Assembly: GCA_913054205.1 (NCBI GenBank)
Contig: CAJXJM010000172.1
Span: forward strand, 1-5,972
Reading direction: 5' to 3'
DNA from: an uncultured Rhodospirillaceae bacterium
Lineage (GTDB): Bacteria; Pseudomonadota; Alphaproteobacteria; Rhodospirillales; UBA2165
Length of the DNA stretch: 5,972 nt
Position numbers and translations under genes: made by a program. Below the pieces are notes generated by a model that saw nothing but the letters and a program-made list of their open reading frames with translations, had not been told where the DNA came from and made no database searches. Of the stretch, positions 1 through 5,972 are shown one piece after another (position 1 is the first letter of the stretch; the number at the start of each line of letters is the position of its first letter).

Positions 1-28
1 CAAACACACCCGCTTCCACATTATTAAA

Positions 29-34
29 AAGGAG
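29..34 (+). promoter_or_regulatory. Shine-Dalgarno site of the decayed regulator
   Basis: AAGGAG lies nine bases before the GTG at 44. It is the strongest ribosome-binding site in the leader and supports GTG 44 as the original start of the regulator whose reading frame is now broken. It may still drive translation of a 64-residue peptide that ends at 238. Confidence 0.45.
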
Positions 35-239
35 CATAAAGAGGTGTCTAATTTATGTGTCGAGTTCTACCGCACCGTAAAATCACTGCTATCAGTTGAT
101 GGAGATATCAATGCGGGCGACGTCAGGAAACTCAGACCGCTAAGCGATGCCGTGACGACGGGCCTCTGTGGATCCAAAGAAAACCTAACGAGCGCAAAGC
201 AAAACACGACGCTCCCTGTAGAACAGCAGATTGCTTAAA

Positions 240-245
240 TATAAT
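240..245 (+). promoter_or_regulatory. Possible -10 box (TATAAT), weak candidate
   Basis: An exact TATAAT occurs in the gene-poor stretch before the operon, just after the stop of the N-terminal remnant. At 17-bp spacing the upstream hexamer is TGTAGA, a poor match to TTGACA. A perfect hexamer can arise by chance in this AT-richer stretch. If real, transcription would start near 252 and run through the UTRA fragment into the hydratase genes. Confidence 0.2.
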
Positions 246-297
246 GCGCTTGCATGCGCCTGTGCAGCCAAACGCTGCCGCTTGTAGAGGCGCATTA
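242..297. repeat. Nested inverted repeats (possible operator or RNA hairpin)
   Basis: Three pairings are visible. TAATGCGC (242-249) pairs with GCGCATTA (290-297). ATGCGCCT (254-261) pairs with AGGCGCAT (288-295), sharing the same right arm. GCAGC (264-268) pairs with GCTGC (274-278) around a CAAAC loop. The first two are alternatives, so the right arm could switch partners. No T-run follows directly, so it is not a standard terminator. It overlaps the TATAAT box at 240-245, where an operator could sit, but it may simply be debris within the broken regulator gene. Confidence 0.3.
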
Positions 298-440
298 GCG
301 AATTGATTGAGCGAGACTTCAACCTGCTCGGTGTAGCCGACCAATCGCTCCTCTATGGTTTTTTTGGGCTGGTCAATCTGGCATTTAGCATGGCAATGTA
401 TTGTTATATTCTGATGTGAAACTGGAATTGACGGTAAATT

Positions 441-680
441 ATGGCTCAACAGTTAAAGCAACAACGCATAACCGCAACTTTGGCAGATGCAGATGTCGCA
501 GATTTATTGGAAACCGAAGTTGGCATTGCTCTATTAGAAATTCGCCGCATCGTCACCAATAGCGATGGGCGGCTTGTAGAATATATCCGCGGGCTCTATC
601 GCCCTGATCGCTGTCAATACAATATGGTGTTGTCTCGCGTCCAAGGCCAGGGCGAAGATAATAACACATCGTCGTCGTGA
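441..680 (+). CDS. UTRA-domain C-terminal fragment, 79 aa, possibly not expressed
   Basis: This open frame covers only the last half of a UTRA effector-binding domain. Residues about 9-24 give RITATLADADVADLLE, then ALLEIRRIV, NSDGRLVEYIRGLYRPDR and a terminal YNMVLSRV strand. These match the usual UTRA ending, in which the 'G.pvey.r..yr.dr' stretch forms part of the ligand pocket. The frame has a stop at 435-437, two codons before the ATG, and no good Shine-Dalgarno site, so the ATG is probably an internal Met of the old gene rather than a real start. The DNA-binding domain is absent from this frame. It ends nine bases before the hydratase gene, as expected for a regulator once placed at the head of the operon. 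The family call is firm; that it makes a stable protein is doubtful. Confidence 0.5.
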   Translation: MAQQLKQQRITATLADADVADLLETEVGIALLEIRRIVTNSDGRLVEYIRGLYRPDRCQYNMVLSRVQGQGEDNNTSSS

Positions 681-689
681 GCTAGAAAA

Positions 690-1958
690 ATGGGACAAAC
701 CATCGCCGAAAAAATTATTGCCAAAGCCGCCGGACGGGAAACCGTTGCGCCAGGCGAGATCGTCACCTGCGCCGTTGATCTGGCGATGATCCACGACAGT
801 GGCGGGCCGCGCCGGGTCAAACCGGCAATGGAAAAACTTGGCGTTGGTGTCTGGGATGCAAGTAAGATTGTCCTGATTTCCGACCATTTTGCGCCCTGCA
901 CTGATGCCGAGAGTGCCAGCATTTTAAAACTCACCCGCGAATGGGCGGCCGAGCAAAACATTTTGAACTTCTATGACCAGCAGGGCATCTGCCACGTTGT
1001 TACGCCAGAGCGCGGCCATCTCCGCCCTGGCATGTTCGCGGTTGGCGGCGATAGCCATTCGCCAACCGGCGGTGCTTTTGGCAGCTATATGTTCGGCATT
1101 GGCGCGACAGATATGTTGGGCGTGCTGGTCACCGGTGAAACCTGGATCAAGGTGCCGCACACCATCCGCATCGATTGGTCGGGAAAATTCGGCGTCGGCG
1201 TCGCCGCCAAAGACATGGCTCTTAAAATGTGTGCGACGCTCGGCATGGACGGCGGCGGCTACCAATCGATCCTCTATACAGGTGACACCATCGAAAACCT
1301 AGAGATGATGGAGCGCATGACGCTTTGCAATATGGCAGCTGAGCTCGGCGCGCAGGCTGGCCTTATAGAGCCAGATGAGACGACAGCAGCCTATGTTAAA
1401 GCCGCAGGCGCTGACCCCGGCGACTGGCAATCATTCCTAAGCGATCCGGATGCAAGCTATCAAACCACGCACAAATTCGATGCCGCCCAATTGGAGCCTC
1501 AGGTCGCGGTGCCGCATAGCCCCGCCAATGCGGCAGATATTGGAGATGTTGAGAAAGCTGAGATTGATCAGTTTTATATCGGCGCTTGCACAGGTGCGAA
1601 GCTAAACGATCTGAAAATGGCGGCCTCCATTCTCAAGGGAAACAAAGTCGCACCCGGCAAGCGTCTGACAATCGCGCCGGCCTCCTCTCGCATTTTGATC
1701 GAAGCCACCAAGCAGGGCGTTATTGAGATTTTACTGGATGCGGGCGCGGGATTGTTACCACCTGGATGCGGTGCCTGCGCAGGGTACGGTGTCGGCGTGT
1801 TGGCAGAAGATGAGATATGCCTCGCCTCGACCGCGCGTAATTTTCAAGGCCGCATGGGGGCAAGCTCTTCGAAAGTTTATTTGGCATCGCCCTATACCGT
1901 TGCCGCCAGCGCGATAACTGGGCGTATCTCGGATCCACGCGAGGTGCTGGCTAAATGA
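690..1958 (+). CDS. LeuC-like (aconitase superfamily) hydro-lyase large subunit; possible alkylmaleate/dimethylmaleate hydratase
   Basis: This 422-residue protein has the length and layout of the 3-isopropylmalate dehydratase / homoaconitase / 2,3-dimethylmalate dehydratase large subunit. Seen: N-terminal GQTIAEKII, HDSGGP at 35-40, DHFAPC at 65-70, GGDSHSPTGGAFG at 119-131, IGACTG at 297-302 and PPGCGACAGYG at 357-367. Cys300, Cys360 and Cys363 sit where the [4Fe-4S] ligands belong, and ARNFQGRMG (382-390) is the substrate-binding block near the C-terminus. Known: such enzymes hydrate or dehydrate small di- or tricarboxylates with an iron-sulfur cluster and need a separate small (swivel) subunit, which is the next gene here. 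Oddities: GCGAC instead of the common GCGPC, and ARNF instead of NRNF. The start at ATG 690 gives the usual family N-terminus; its ribosome site is weak. Neighbours point to catabolism rather than leucine synthesis. The family is sure; the substrate is inferred. Confidence 0.93.
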   Translation: MGQTIAEKIIAKAAGRETVAPGEIVTCAVDLAMIHDSGGPRRVKPAMEKLGVGVWDASKIVLISDHFAPCTDAESASILKLTREWAAEQNILNFYDQQGICHVVTPERGHLRPGMFAVGGDSHSPTGGAFGSYMFGIGATDMLGVLVTGETWIKVPHTIRIDWSGKFGVGVAAKDMALKMCATLGMDGGGYQSILYTGDTIENLEMMERMTLCNMAAELGAQAGLIEPDETTAAYVKAAGADPGDWQSFLSDPDASYQTTHKFDAAQLEPQVAVPHSPANAADIGDVEKAEIDQFYIGACTGAKLNDLKMAASILKGNKVAPGKRLTIAPASSRILIEATKQGVIEILLDAGAGLLPPGCGACAGYGVGVLAEDEICLASTARNFQGRMGASSSKVYLASPYTVAASAITGRISDPREVLAK

Positions 1959-2443
1959 GGGGTCGCGTATGGAAATTCGGCGATGATATCAACACCGATG
2001 TTTTGGCGCCTGGCATTTACATTAAACTTCCTTTGGATGAGCTCGCGTTACATTGCCTGGAATCGGTTGAGCCTAATTTTGCCAAACAAGTCAAAGAGGG
2101 TGACATTGTTGTTGGCGGACATAATTTCGGCATGGGCTCCAGCCGCGAGCAAGCCGCGCAGGTATTAATGGAACTTGGCGTGGCAGCGGTAATTGCACAT
2201 TCATTTGGCGGCATTTTTTACCGCAATGCTTTCAATCTAGGCCTGCCGGCAATTGTCTCTCGGGATGTAGACCAAATAGCCGCGGATCAAATCCTCGAAA
2301 TTGATTTACGCAGTGGCAGCCTTAAAAACAAAACCAACGGTGATGAGCTTACGAGTGAAGCTGTGCCGGAAAATTTAATGGCCTTAATAGAGGCCGGAGG
2401 ACTTGTTCCTTTTCTCGAAAATAAACTCACCAAAAAGTCATAA
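1955..2443 (+). CDS. LeuD-like hydro-lyase small subunit (swivel domain), partner of the upstream large subunit
   Basis: The 162-residue protein matches the stand-alone aconitase swivel domain. Seen: FGDDINTDVLAPGIY (residues 8-22), the hallmark GGHNFGMGSSREQAA (54-68), whose Ser-Ser-Arg supplies substrate-binding residues, and SFGGIFYRNAFNLGLP (83-98). Its length is close to archaeal-type LeuD/HacB and the dimethylmalate dehydratase small subunit, and shorter than the roughly 200-residue proteobacterial LeuD of leucine synthesis. The ATG overlaps the large-subunit stop in an ATGA junction, with GAGGTG at 1941-1946 as ribosome site, so the two subunits should be translationally coupled and made in equal amounts. 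The short stretch after GIY (here IKLPLDE), where isopropylmalate and homoaconitate small subunits differ, does not let me name the substrate. The heterodimer is expected to be cytoplasmic. Confidence 0.93.
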   Translation: MRGRVWKFGDDINTDVLAPGIYIKLPLDELALHCLESVEPNFAKQVKEGDIVVGGHNFGMGSSREQAAQVLMELGVAAVIAHSFGGIFYRNAFNLGLPAIVSRDVDQIAADQILEIDLRSGSLKNKTNGDELTSEAVPENLMALIEAGGLVPFLENKLTKKS

Positions 2444-2447
2444 GGGG
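2442..2447 (+). promoter_or_regulatory. Shine-Dalgarno site that fixes the lyase start
   Basis: AAGGGG lies six bases before ATG 2454 and overlaps the stop codon of the small-subunit gene. It favours ATG 2454 over the in-frame ATG at 2403, which would overlap the small subunit by 41 bases and add 17 residues not typical of the family. Confidence 0.7.
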
Positions 2448-2453
2448 ACGGCA

Positions 2454-3332
2454 ATGTCGCCGCAGAAAGAATTAAGAGAACGCATAAACAAAAATGAGAT
2501 TTTACTCGCGCCAGGTGTCTTTGATGCTTTTGGCGCGATGATGGGGGAGCGGGCCGGCTTCGAAGCGCTGTATCTCTCCGGTGCTTCAATTTCCTATACC
2601 AAATTGGGCAAACCCGATATCGGTCTCGTGACAGCAGATGAGTTGGCGGCGGTTGTTGGCACAATTCGCGAGCGCACGTCTCTCCCTATCATCGTCGATG
2701 CAGATACCGGGTTTGGCAATGCATTGAACGTTCAACGGACGGTCAGGTTGCTGGAACGCAACGGCGCGTCGGCAATTCAGATTGAAGACCAATCCTTGCC
2801 AAAAAGATGTGGTCATCTGGATGGAAAAACACTTGTTAGCGCCGATGAAATGAACGGTAAAATCAAGGCAGCACTCGATGCTCGAGCGGATGAAAACACA
2901 ATTATCATCGCACGCACCGATGCTGTTGCTGTTGAAGGATACGATAGCGCTTTAGAACGCGCCGCCGGCTATGTCGAAGCGGGTGCAGATGTTCTTTTCA
3001 TTGAGGCTTTCCAAGACGAAAGCCAAATCAAAACGGCGATCGATCGTTTTGGCGACATTGTTCCGCAACTCGTCAACATGGTTGAAGGCGGCAAAACACC
3101 GCTGAAGCCCGCGATTGAACTAGAAAAACTCGGCTTTTCCATTGTCATATTTCCAGGTGCATTGGTTCGTGTATTGGCGCATGCGGCAGATCAGTATTTT
3201 GCCTCGCTTCGCGAACATGGCTCCACCATCCAGTATCTCGATAACATGTTTGATTTTGACGAATTAAACGATCTTCTCGGCACAGAGAAAATGCTTGAGA
3301 TGGGCGAAAAGTACAAAGACGGTGGTGGTTAA
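2454..3332 (+). CDS. Isocitrate lyase/PEP mutase-family 2-hydroxyacid lyase; candidate 2,3-dimethylmalate or alkylmalate lyase
   Basis: The 292-residue protein has the length of single-domain members of the ICL/PEPM superfamily (methylisocitrate lyase, 2,3-dimethylmalate lyase, petal death protein, oxaloacetate decarboxylase). Seen, in order: APGVFDAFGA (19-28), YLSGASIS (40-47), the Mg-binding DADTGFG (82-88), QIEDQ (109-113), the catalytic-loop KRCGH (117-121) with Cys119, ARTDA (153-157), EGYDSALERA (161-170), GADVLFIEA (177-185) and NMVEGGKTP (208-216). The CGH loop is the mark of the C-C bond lyases; PEP mutases lack the Cys. NMVEGGKTP is familiar from the dimethylmalate/alkylmalate lyase and petal-death branch, whereas PrpB usually has 'NITEFG' there. 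Known: these enzymes split a 2-hydroxy or 2-alkyl malate by retro-aldol/Claisen chemistry. Placement right after a LeuCD-like hydratase mirrors dimethylmaleate to dimethylmalate to pyruvate plus propionate. The family is sure; the exact substrate is open, and methylisocitrate or oxaloacetate remain possible. Confidence 0.9.
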   Translation: MSPQKELRERINKNEILLAPGVFDAFGAMMGERAGFEALYLSGASISYTKLGKPDIGLVTADELAAVVGTIRERTSLPIIVDADTGFGNALNVQRTVRLLERNGASAIQIEDQSLPKRCGHLDGKTLVSADEMNGKIKAALDARADENTIIIARTDAVAVEGYDSALERAAGYVEAGADVLFIEAFQDESQIKTAIDRFGDIVPQLVNMVEGGKTPLKPAIELEKLGFSIVIFPGALVRVLAHAADQYFASLREHGSTIQYLDNMFDFDELNDLLGTEKMLEMGEKYKDGGG

Positions 3333-3333
3333 A

Positions 3334-5070
3334 ATGGCCTCTCTTGATCCCGTTACGCTCGCTGTTCTAAAAGGCCGGCTCGAGCAAATTGCCGATGAAA
3401 TGGATGCGACGCTTTTTAGAAGCGCCTTTAATCCGATCATCGCCGAAGCACATGATGCCAGCCACGGGCTTTATCATAAAGAGTCCGGCGAGACACTGAT
3501 CCAAGGAAAATCTGGGTTGCCGGTGTTCGTTGGCGCCATGTCCTTTGCTGTAAAAATGGTCATTGATAAAGTAAAGTCTGAGAATATCACGCTGCATCCC
3601 GGCGATGTATTCGTATTCAATGACCCCTATGAAGGCGGCACACATTTGTCAGATTTCAAAATGGTCCGGCCCTTCTTTTATGATGATGAGATATTCTGTT
3701 ATTTGGCATCGGTTGGTCACTGGCATGATGTTGGCGGCAATGTGCCAGGCAATTATAACCCCGTTGCGACCGAGTGTTATCAGGAAGGCATGCTCATCCC
3801 GCCGGTTTTCCTATATCGCGAGGGCGTTCTCAACGAAGATATCGTCGCCATCTTGCAGTCAAATTCCAGACTACCCGGCAGCCTTTATGGAGACCTGAAC
3901 GGACAGGTGAGCGCATTGGATCTCGGCGACCAGCGTTTAACCGGATTACTTTCAGTATATGGCCAAGACATTGTCACCAGCGCTTTGGTCGAGCTCAAAC
4001 AAAGCGCCGCAAAATTGATGGCAAGTTATATCAGCGACCTTCCAGATGGAACGTTTTCCGCCGAGGACTGGCTCGACAATGATGGCATCATTGATGAGCC
4101 GTTGAAGGTTGGTCTCGATCTGATTATCAAAGGCGATCAGATGACCTTGGATTTCTCGCGGACAGCCAGCGCCTGTGCCGGGCCGGTCAACATCTCACGC
4201 TCAACCTGTATCGCCTCTTGTTACGTCGCGCTAAAACATATCTTCCGAGACGTACCTGCCAATGCCGGCGTATTGGAGCCTATCGAATTTGTTATCCCGG
4301 AGGACAGTCTTTTAAGCGTTAGCCGGCCCAAGCCGGTTGGTGGCTACACCGAAACAATCCTTCGCGTGATCGATGTGATGTTCCAAGCAATTTCCGAGAT
4401 CGCGCCCGAAATGACGAATGGCTGCGCTTATGGCACGATCAACGCTTTGTCGATGGCAGGTCACCGAAAAAATGGTGCGCGCTGGGTGATGTTCTCGTTC
4501 TTTGGCGGCGGTCATGGTGGCCATCCTTTGGGCGATGGCCTCAACCACGGTAATGCGCCGATCTCAACCGCTACCATTCCGCCGTTGGAAATATTGGAAG
4601 CGGCTTACCCAATTGCTTTTACCCAATGGTCGCTTCGACCTGATAGCGGCGGTCCCGGCAAAAATCGCGGCGGCTGCGGTGCGATCTATGAAATTGAATT
4701 GCTGGAAGAAAAAGCCGACGTTTTTCTTTTTGGTGAGCGCGGCAAATATGCGCCGCCGGGCGTTGTCGGCGGAAAAAGTGGTGCGCTCAATAAGTTTATC
4801 TATCCTGATGACAACGGCGAAGATACCTCACCGCCAATGGTATCCAAGATGGTTGGCATTCATCTCGATCAAGGCCAGCGCGTGCGGCTGGAAACACCGG
4901 GCGGCGGCGGCTACGGTAATCCTCTCGAACGTGATCCCGAAAAAGTCGCTGAAGATGTTCGGCTTGGCTATGTTTCCCCTCAAGCTGCCGCCACACACTA
5001 TAAATGTTCTGTTTCCGATGACGGTGTTTTAGATGCGCCAGACACCGAACGGATGCGGGGGAACGCCTAA
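3334..5070 (+). CDS. hyuB: HyuB / N-methylhydantoinase B family subunit (ATP-dependent amidohydrolase or carboxylase)
   Basis: The 578-residue protein is full length for the hydantoinase B family (about 550-600). Seen: N-terminal LDPVTLAVLKGRLEQIADEM (4-23), AEAHDAS (37-43) with the conserved Asp, LPVFVGAM (62-69), NDPYEGGTHLSD (96-107), GHWHDVGG (128-135), LPGSLYGDLNGQVSA around 186-200, an internal GGGHGGHPLGDG block near 390-401, and ETPGGGGYGNP near 520-530. The NDP..GG.H..D and GH.HD.GG blocks hold the family's conserved His/Asp residues, likely metal or active-site ligands. Known: HyuB pairs with HyuA in ATP-dependent N-methylhydantoinase, 5-oxoprolinase, caprolactamase, and acetone or acetophenone carboxylases. 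The ATG follows the lyase stop by one base, so coupled translation is likely. An in-frame ATG at 3295 would add 13 residues overlapping the lyase and lacks family features. The symbol names the family; the substrate is unknown. Confidence 0.93.
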   Translation: MASLDPVTLAVLKGRLEQIADEMDATLFRSAFNPIIAEAHDASHGLYHKESGETLIQGKSGLPVFVGAMSFAVKMVIDKVKSENITLHPGDVFVFNDPYEGGTHLSDFKMVRPFFYDDEIFCYLASVGHWHDVGGNVPGNYNPVATECYQEGMLIPPVFLYREGVLNEDIVAILQSNSRLPGSLYGDLNGQVSALDLGDQRLTGLLSVYGQDIVTSALVELKQSAAKLMASYISDLPDGTFSAEDWLDNDGIIDEPLKVGLDLIIKGDQMTLDFSRTASACAGPVNISRSTCIASCYVALKHIFRDVPANAGVLEPIEFVIPEDSLLSVSRPKPVGGYTETILRVIDVMFQAISEIAPEMTNGCAYGTINALSMAGHRKNGARWVMFSFFGGGHGGHPLGDGLNHGNAPISTATIPPLEILEAAYPIAFTQWSLRPDSGGPGKNRGGCGAIYEIELLEEKADVFLFGERGKYAPPGVVGGKSGALNKFIYPDDNGEDTSPPMVSKMVGIHLDQGQRVRLETPGGGGYGNPLERDPEKVAEDVRLGYVSPQAAATHYKCSVSDDGVLDAPDTERMRGNA

Positions 5071-5072
5071 AC

Positions 5073-5972
5073 ATGTCGGACAATAAAACAATAGTGGGCG
5101 TCGATGTCGGCGGCACTTTTACAGATGTATTTTTCTTAAACGAAGCGGACGGTTCTTGCGATGTTGCCAAAGTTCCCTCCACCCGCAGCGATCAATCCGT
5201 CGGCATTCGGGAAGGCATTGCAGAGCAGCGAGATGATCTATCCGAAGTTTCCTTGGTCATCCATGGCACAACCGTTGGCACGAATGCGTTATTGGAGCGA
5301 AAAGGTGCAAAAACCGGCATTATTACGACGACAGGTTTTCGTGATGTGATTGAAATGCGGCGGCGTGACAGACCGGAGACATGGGGTCTATGGGGAATGT
5401 TTGAGCCGGTTGTATCGCGTGACCTGCGCGTTGAGGTGGATGAACGGGTGCTGGCAGACGGGACTTTGCGCACTGAAGTCAATGATGCGGACGTCAAAGC
5501 GGCGGCGGCAACTCTGCTGGAACGCGGTGCCGAGTCCGTCTGCATCTTTTTTATGAACAGCTATGCCAATGACGCAAACGAGAAAACGGCGATTGCCGCC
5601 GTCAAAGAAGTTTGGCCAAACGACCACATAACCTCTTCATCTGAAATATTACCGGAGATCAGAGAGTTTGAGCGTTGTTCGACAGCGACTTTAAACGCCT
5701 ATCTACAACCGCTTATCGGAGATTATCTCGAACGGCTTGAGGGCGGCTTGAAGGATGGCGGGTTTGGCGGTGAAATTCTCATTGTTCAGTCGAATGGCGG
5801 TGTGATGTCTGTCGATACGGCGCGCTCCTTTCCGGTACGAACTGCCTTGTCTGGTCCGGCGGCGGGTGTCATTGCCGGCGCGCATATCGGCACCAGTGCG
5901 GGCTTTCCCAATCTCATCACCTGCGATATGGGCGGCACCAGTTTCGACGTCTCCGTTGTCGCCGGCGGCCAG
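5073..5972 (+). CDS. hyuA: HyuA / N-methylhydantoinase A family subunit (ATP-binding), 3' end cut by window
   Basis: The frame is open from ATG 5073 to the last base (300 codons, no stop), under half of the usual roughly 680-700 residues, so it is truncated by the window and not broken. Seen: VGVDVGGTFTDVF (8-20), the N-terminal phosphate-binding loop of the ASKHA/hydantoinase A fold; HGTTVGTNALLERKG (64-78); GFRDVIEMRRR (88-98); SEILPEIREFER (190-201); SNGGVMS (240-246); SGPAAGVIAGA (260-270); and CDMGGTSFDVSVV (284-296), the second phosphate-binding motif. Known: HyuA binds ATP and activates the substrate or bicarbonate by phosphorylation, working in a complex with HyuB. GGGGGAA at 5057-5063 is a fair ribosome site, and only two bases separate it from the hyuB stop. 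The gene order here is B then A. Substrate cannot be told from this half. Confidence 0.93.
   Translation, partial: MSDNKTIVGVDVGGTFTDVFFLNEADGSCDVAKVPSTRSDQSVGIREGIAEQRDDLSEVSLVIHGTTVGTNALLERKGAKTGIITTTGFRDVIEMRRRDRPETWGLWGMFEPVVSRDLRVEVDERVLADGTLRTEVNDADVKAAAATLLERGAESVCIFFMNSYANDANEKTAIAAVKEVWPNDHITSSSEILPEIREFERCSTATLNAYLQPLIGDYLERLEGGLKDGGFGGEILIVQSNGGVMSVDTARSFPVRTALSGPAAGVIAGAHIGTSAGFPNLITCDMGGTSFDVSVVAGGQ

Larger units (their letters stand above)
44..680 (+). pseudogene. Decayed GntR-family (HutC/UTRA subfamily) transcriptional regulator
   Basis: Seen: the GTG-started frame 44-238 has a GntR-like winged-helix pattern, with FYRTVKSLL, then DGDINAGD (family form: DG.l.pGD), KLRPLSDAV (family: RLPSerelA) and LCGSKENLTSA (family recognition helix: LGVSRtTvrqA). 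It stops at 238 in a different frame from the UTRA segment at 441-680. Between them every forward frame has stops. A short piece at about 389-445, in the same frame as the HTH, reads HGNVLLYSDVKLEL then NYG, reminiscent of the 'GSLY.lLe..YG' part of UTRA. The whole span encodes about 212 codons against roughly 240-250 for the family, so a deletion plus frameshifts is likely. Known: HutC-type GntR proteins bind DNA as dimers and sense a pathway metabolite through UTRA. Inferred: this was the local regulator of the downstream operon. The C-terminal part is convincing; the N-terminal part rests on visual alignment only. Confidence 0.5.

Noticed and set aside
339..374. GACCA ... TGGTC inverted repeat with a T-run at 359-365, possible terminator
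   Set aside because: The T-run lies inside the 26-base loop and not after a GC-rich stem, so it lacks the form of an intrinsic terminator.
132..449. 105-residue minus-strand open frame across the leader
   Set aside because: It resembles no family I recognise and runs antisense through the regulator remnant, which carries recognisable + strand protein motifs. It is most likely a chance open frame.
534..1265. Several overlapping minus-strand open frames opposite the UTRA fragment and the hydratase
   Set aside because: They are shadows of strongly supported + strand genes, without family motifs or credible ribosome sites.
690..2443. Calling the pair leuCD of leucine biosynthesis
   Set aside because: There is no leuA or leuB nearby, the small subunit is short, the large-subunit motifs deviate, and the neighbours are a lyase and hydantoinase subunits. 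Catabolic hydratase fits better, although sequence alone does not exclude isopropylmalate activity.
2403..2453. Upstream in-frame ATG for the lyase
   Set aside because: It would overlap the small-subunit gene and add an unconserved tail; ATG 2454 has AAGGGG at the right spacing.
3295..3333. Upstream in-frame ATG for HyuB
   Set aside because: It lies inside the end of the lyase gene; the family N-terminus begins at the Met encoded at 3334 (MASLDPVTLAVLKGR).
4502..5032. 176-residue + strand open frame within hyuB
   Set aside because: It is an alternate frame of hyuB with low-complexity basic/hydrophobic composition and no motifs, while the hyuB frame is continuous and conserved in type.

Overview
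The window looks like a bacterial catabolic operon, probably from a Gram-negative proteobacterium. An alphaproteobacterium is my best guess, from protein style, moderate GC and tight gene packing; no rRNA or other marker fixes this. All convincing genes are on the + strand. There are no tRNAs, CRISPR arrays, insertion sequences or clear terminators.

Region 1-689 holds no intact gene. It carries what I read as a decayed GntR/HutC-type regulator: a GTG start with a good Shine-Dalgarno site at 29-34, a recognisable but imperfect winged-helix segment (44-238), a middle broken by stops in all three forward frames, and a well-kept C-terminal UTRA (ligand-domain) segment (441-680). A nested inverted repeat and a TATAAT box lie in the broken middle.

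Region 690-5972 is a compact unidirectional cluster of five genes: a LeuC-like aconitase-superfamily hydratase large subunit (690-1958); its LeuD-like small subunit (1955-2443, 4-bp overlap); an isocitrate lyase/PEP mutase-family 2-hydroxyacid lyase (2454-3332); a HyuB/N-methylhydantoinase B subunit (3334-5070, one base after the previous stop); and a HyuA/N-methylhydantoinase A subunit (5073 to the window end, partial, no stop).

Read together, the cluster suggests a peripheral pathway. The HyuA/HyuB pair could open a cyclic amide or imide with ATP (or carboxylate a substrate). The LeuCD-like enzyme would hydrate or isomerise a branched unsaturated dicarboxylate. The lyase would then split the resulting alkylmalate-type 2-hydroxyacid, for example into pyruvate plus a short acid. 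The hydratase-plus-lyase pair resembles the last steps of anaerobic nicotinate breakdown (dimethylmaleate hydratase and 2,3-dimethylmalate lyase). A HyuAB pair is not part of that known route, so the substrate here is unknown and the combination is the most interesting point of the window.
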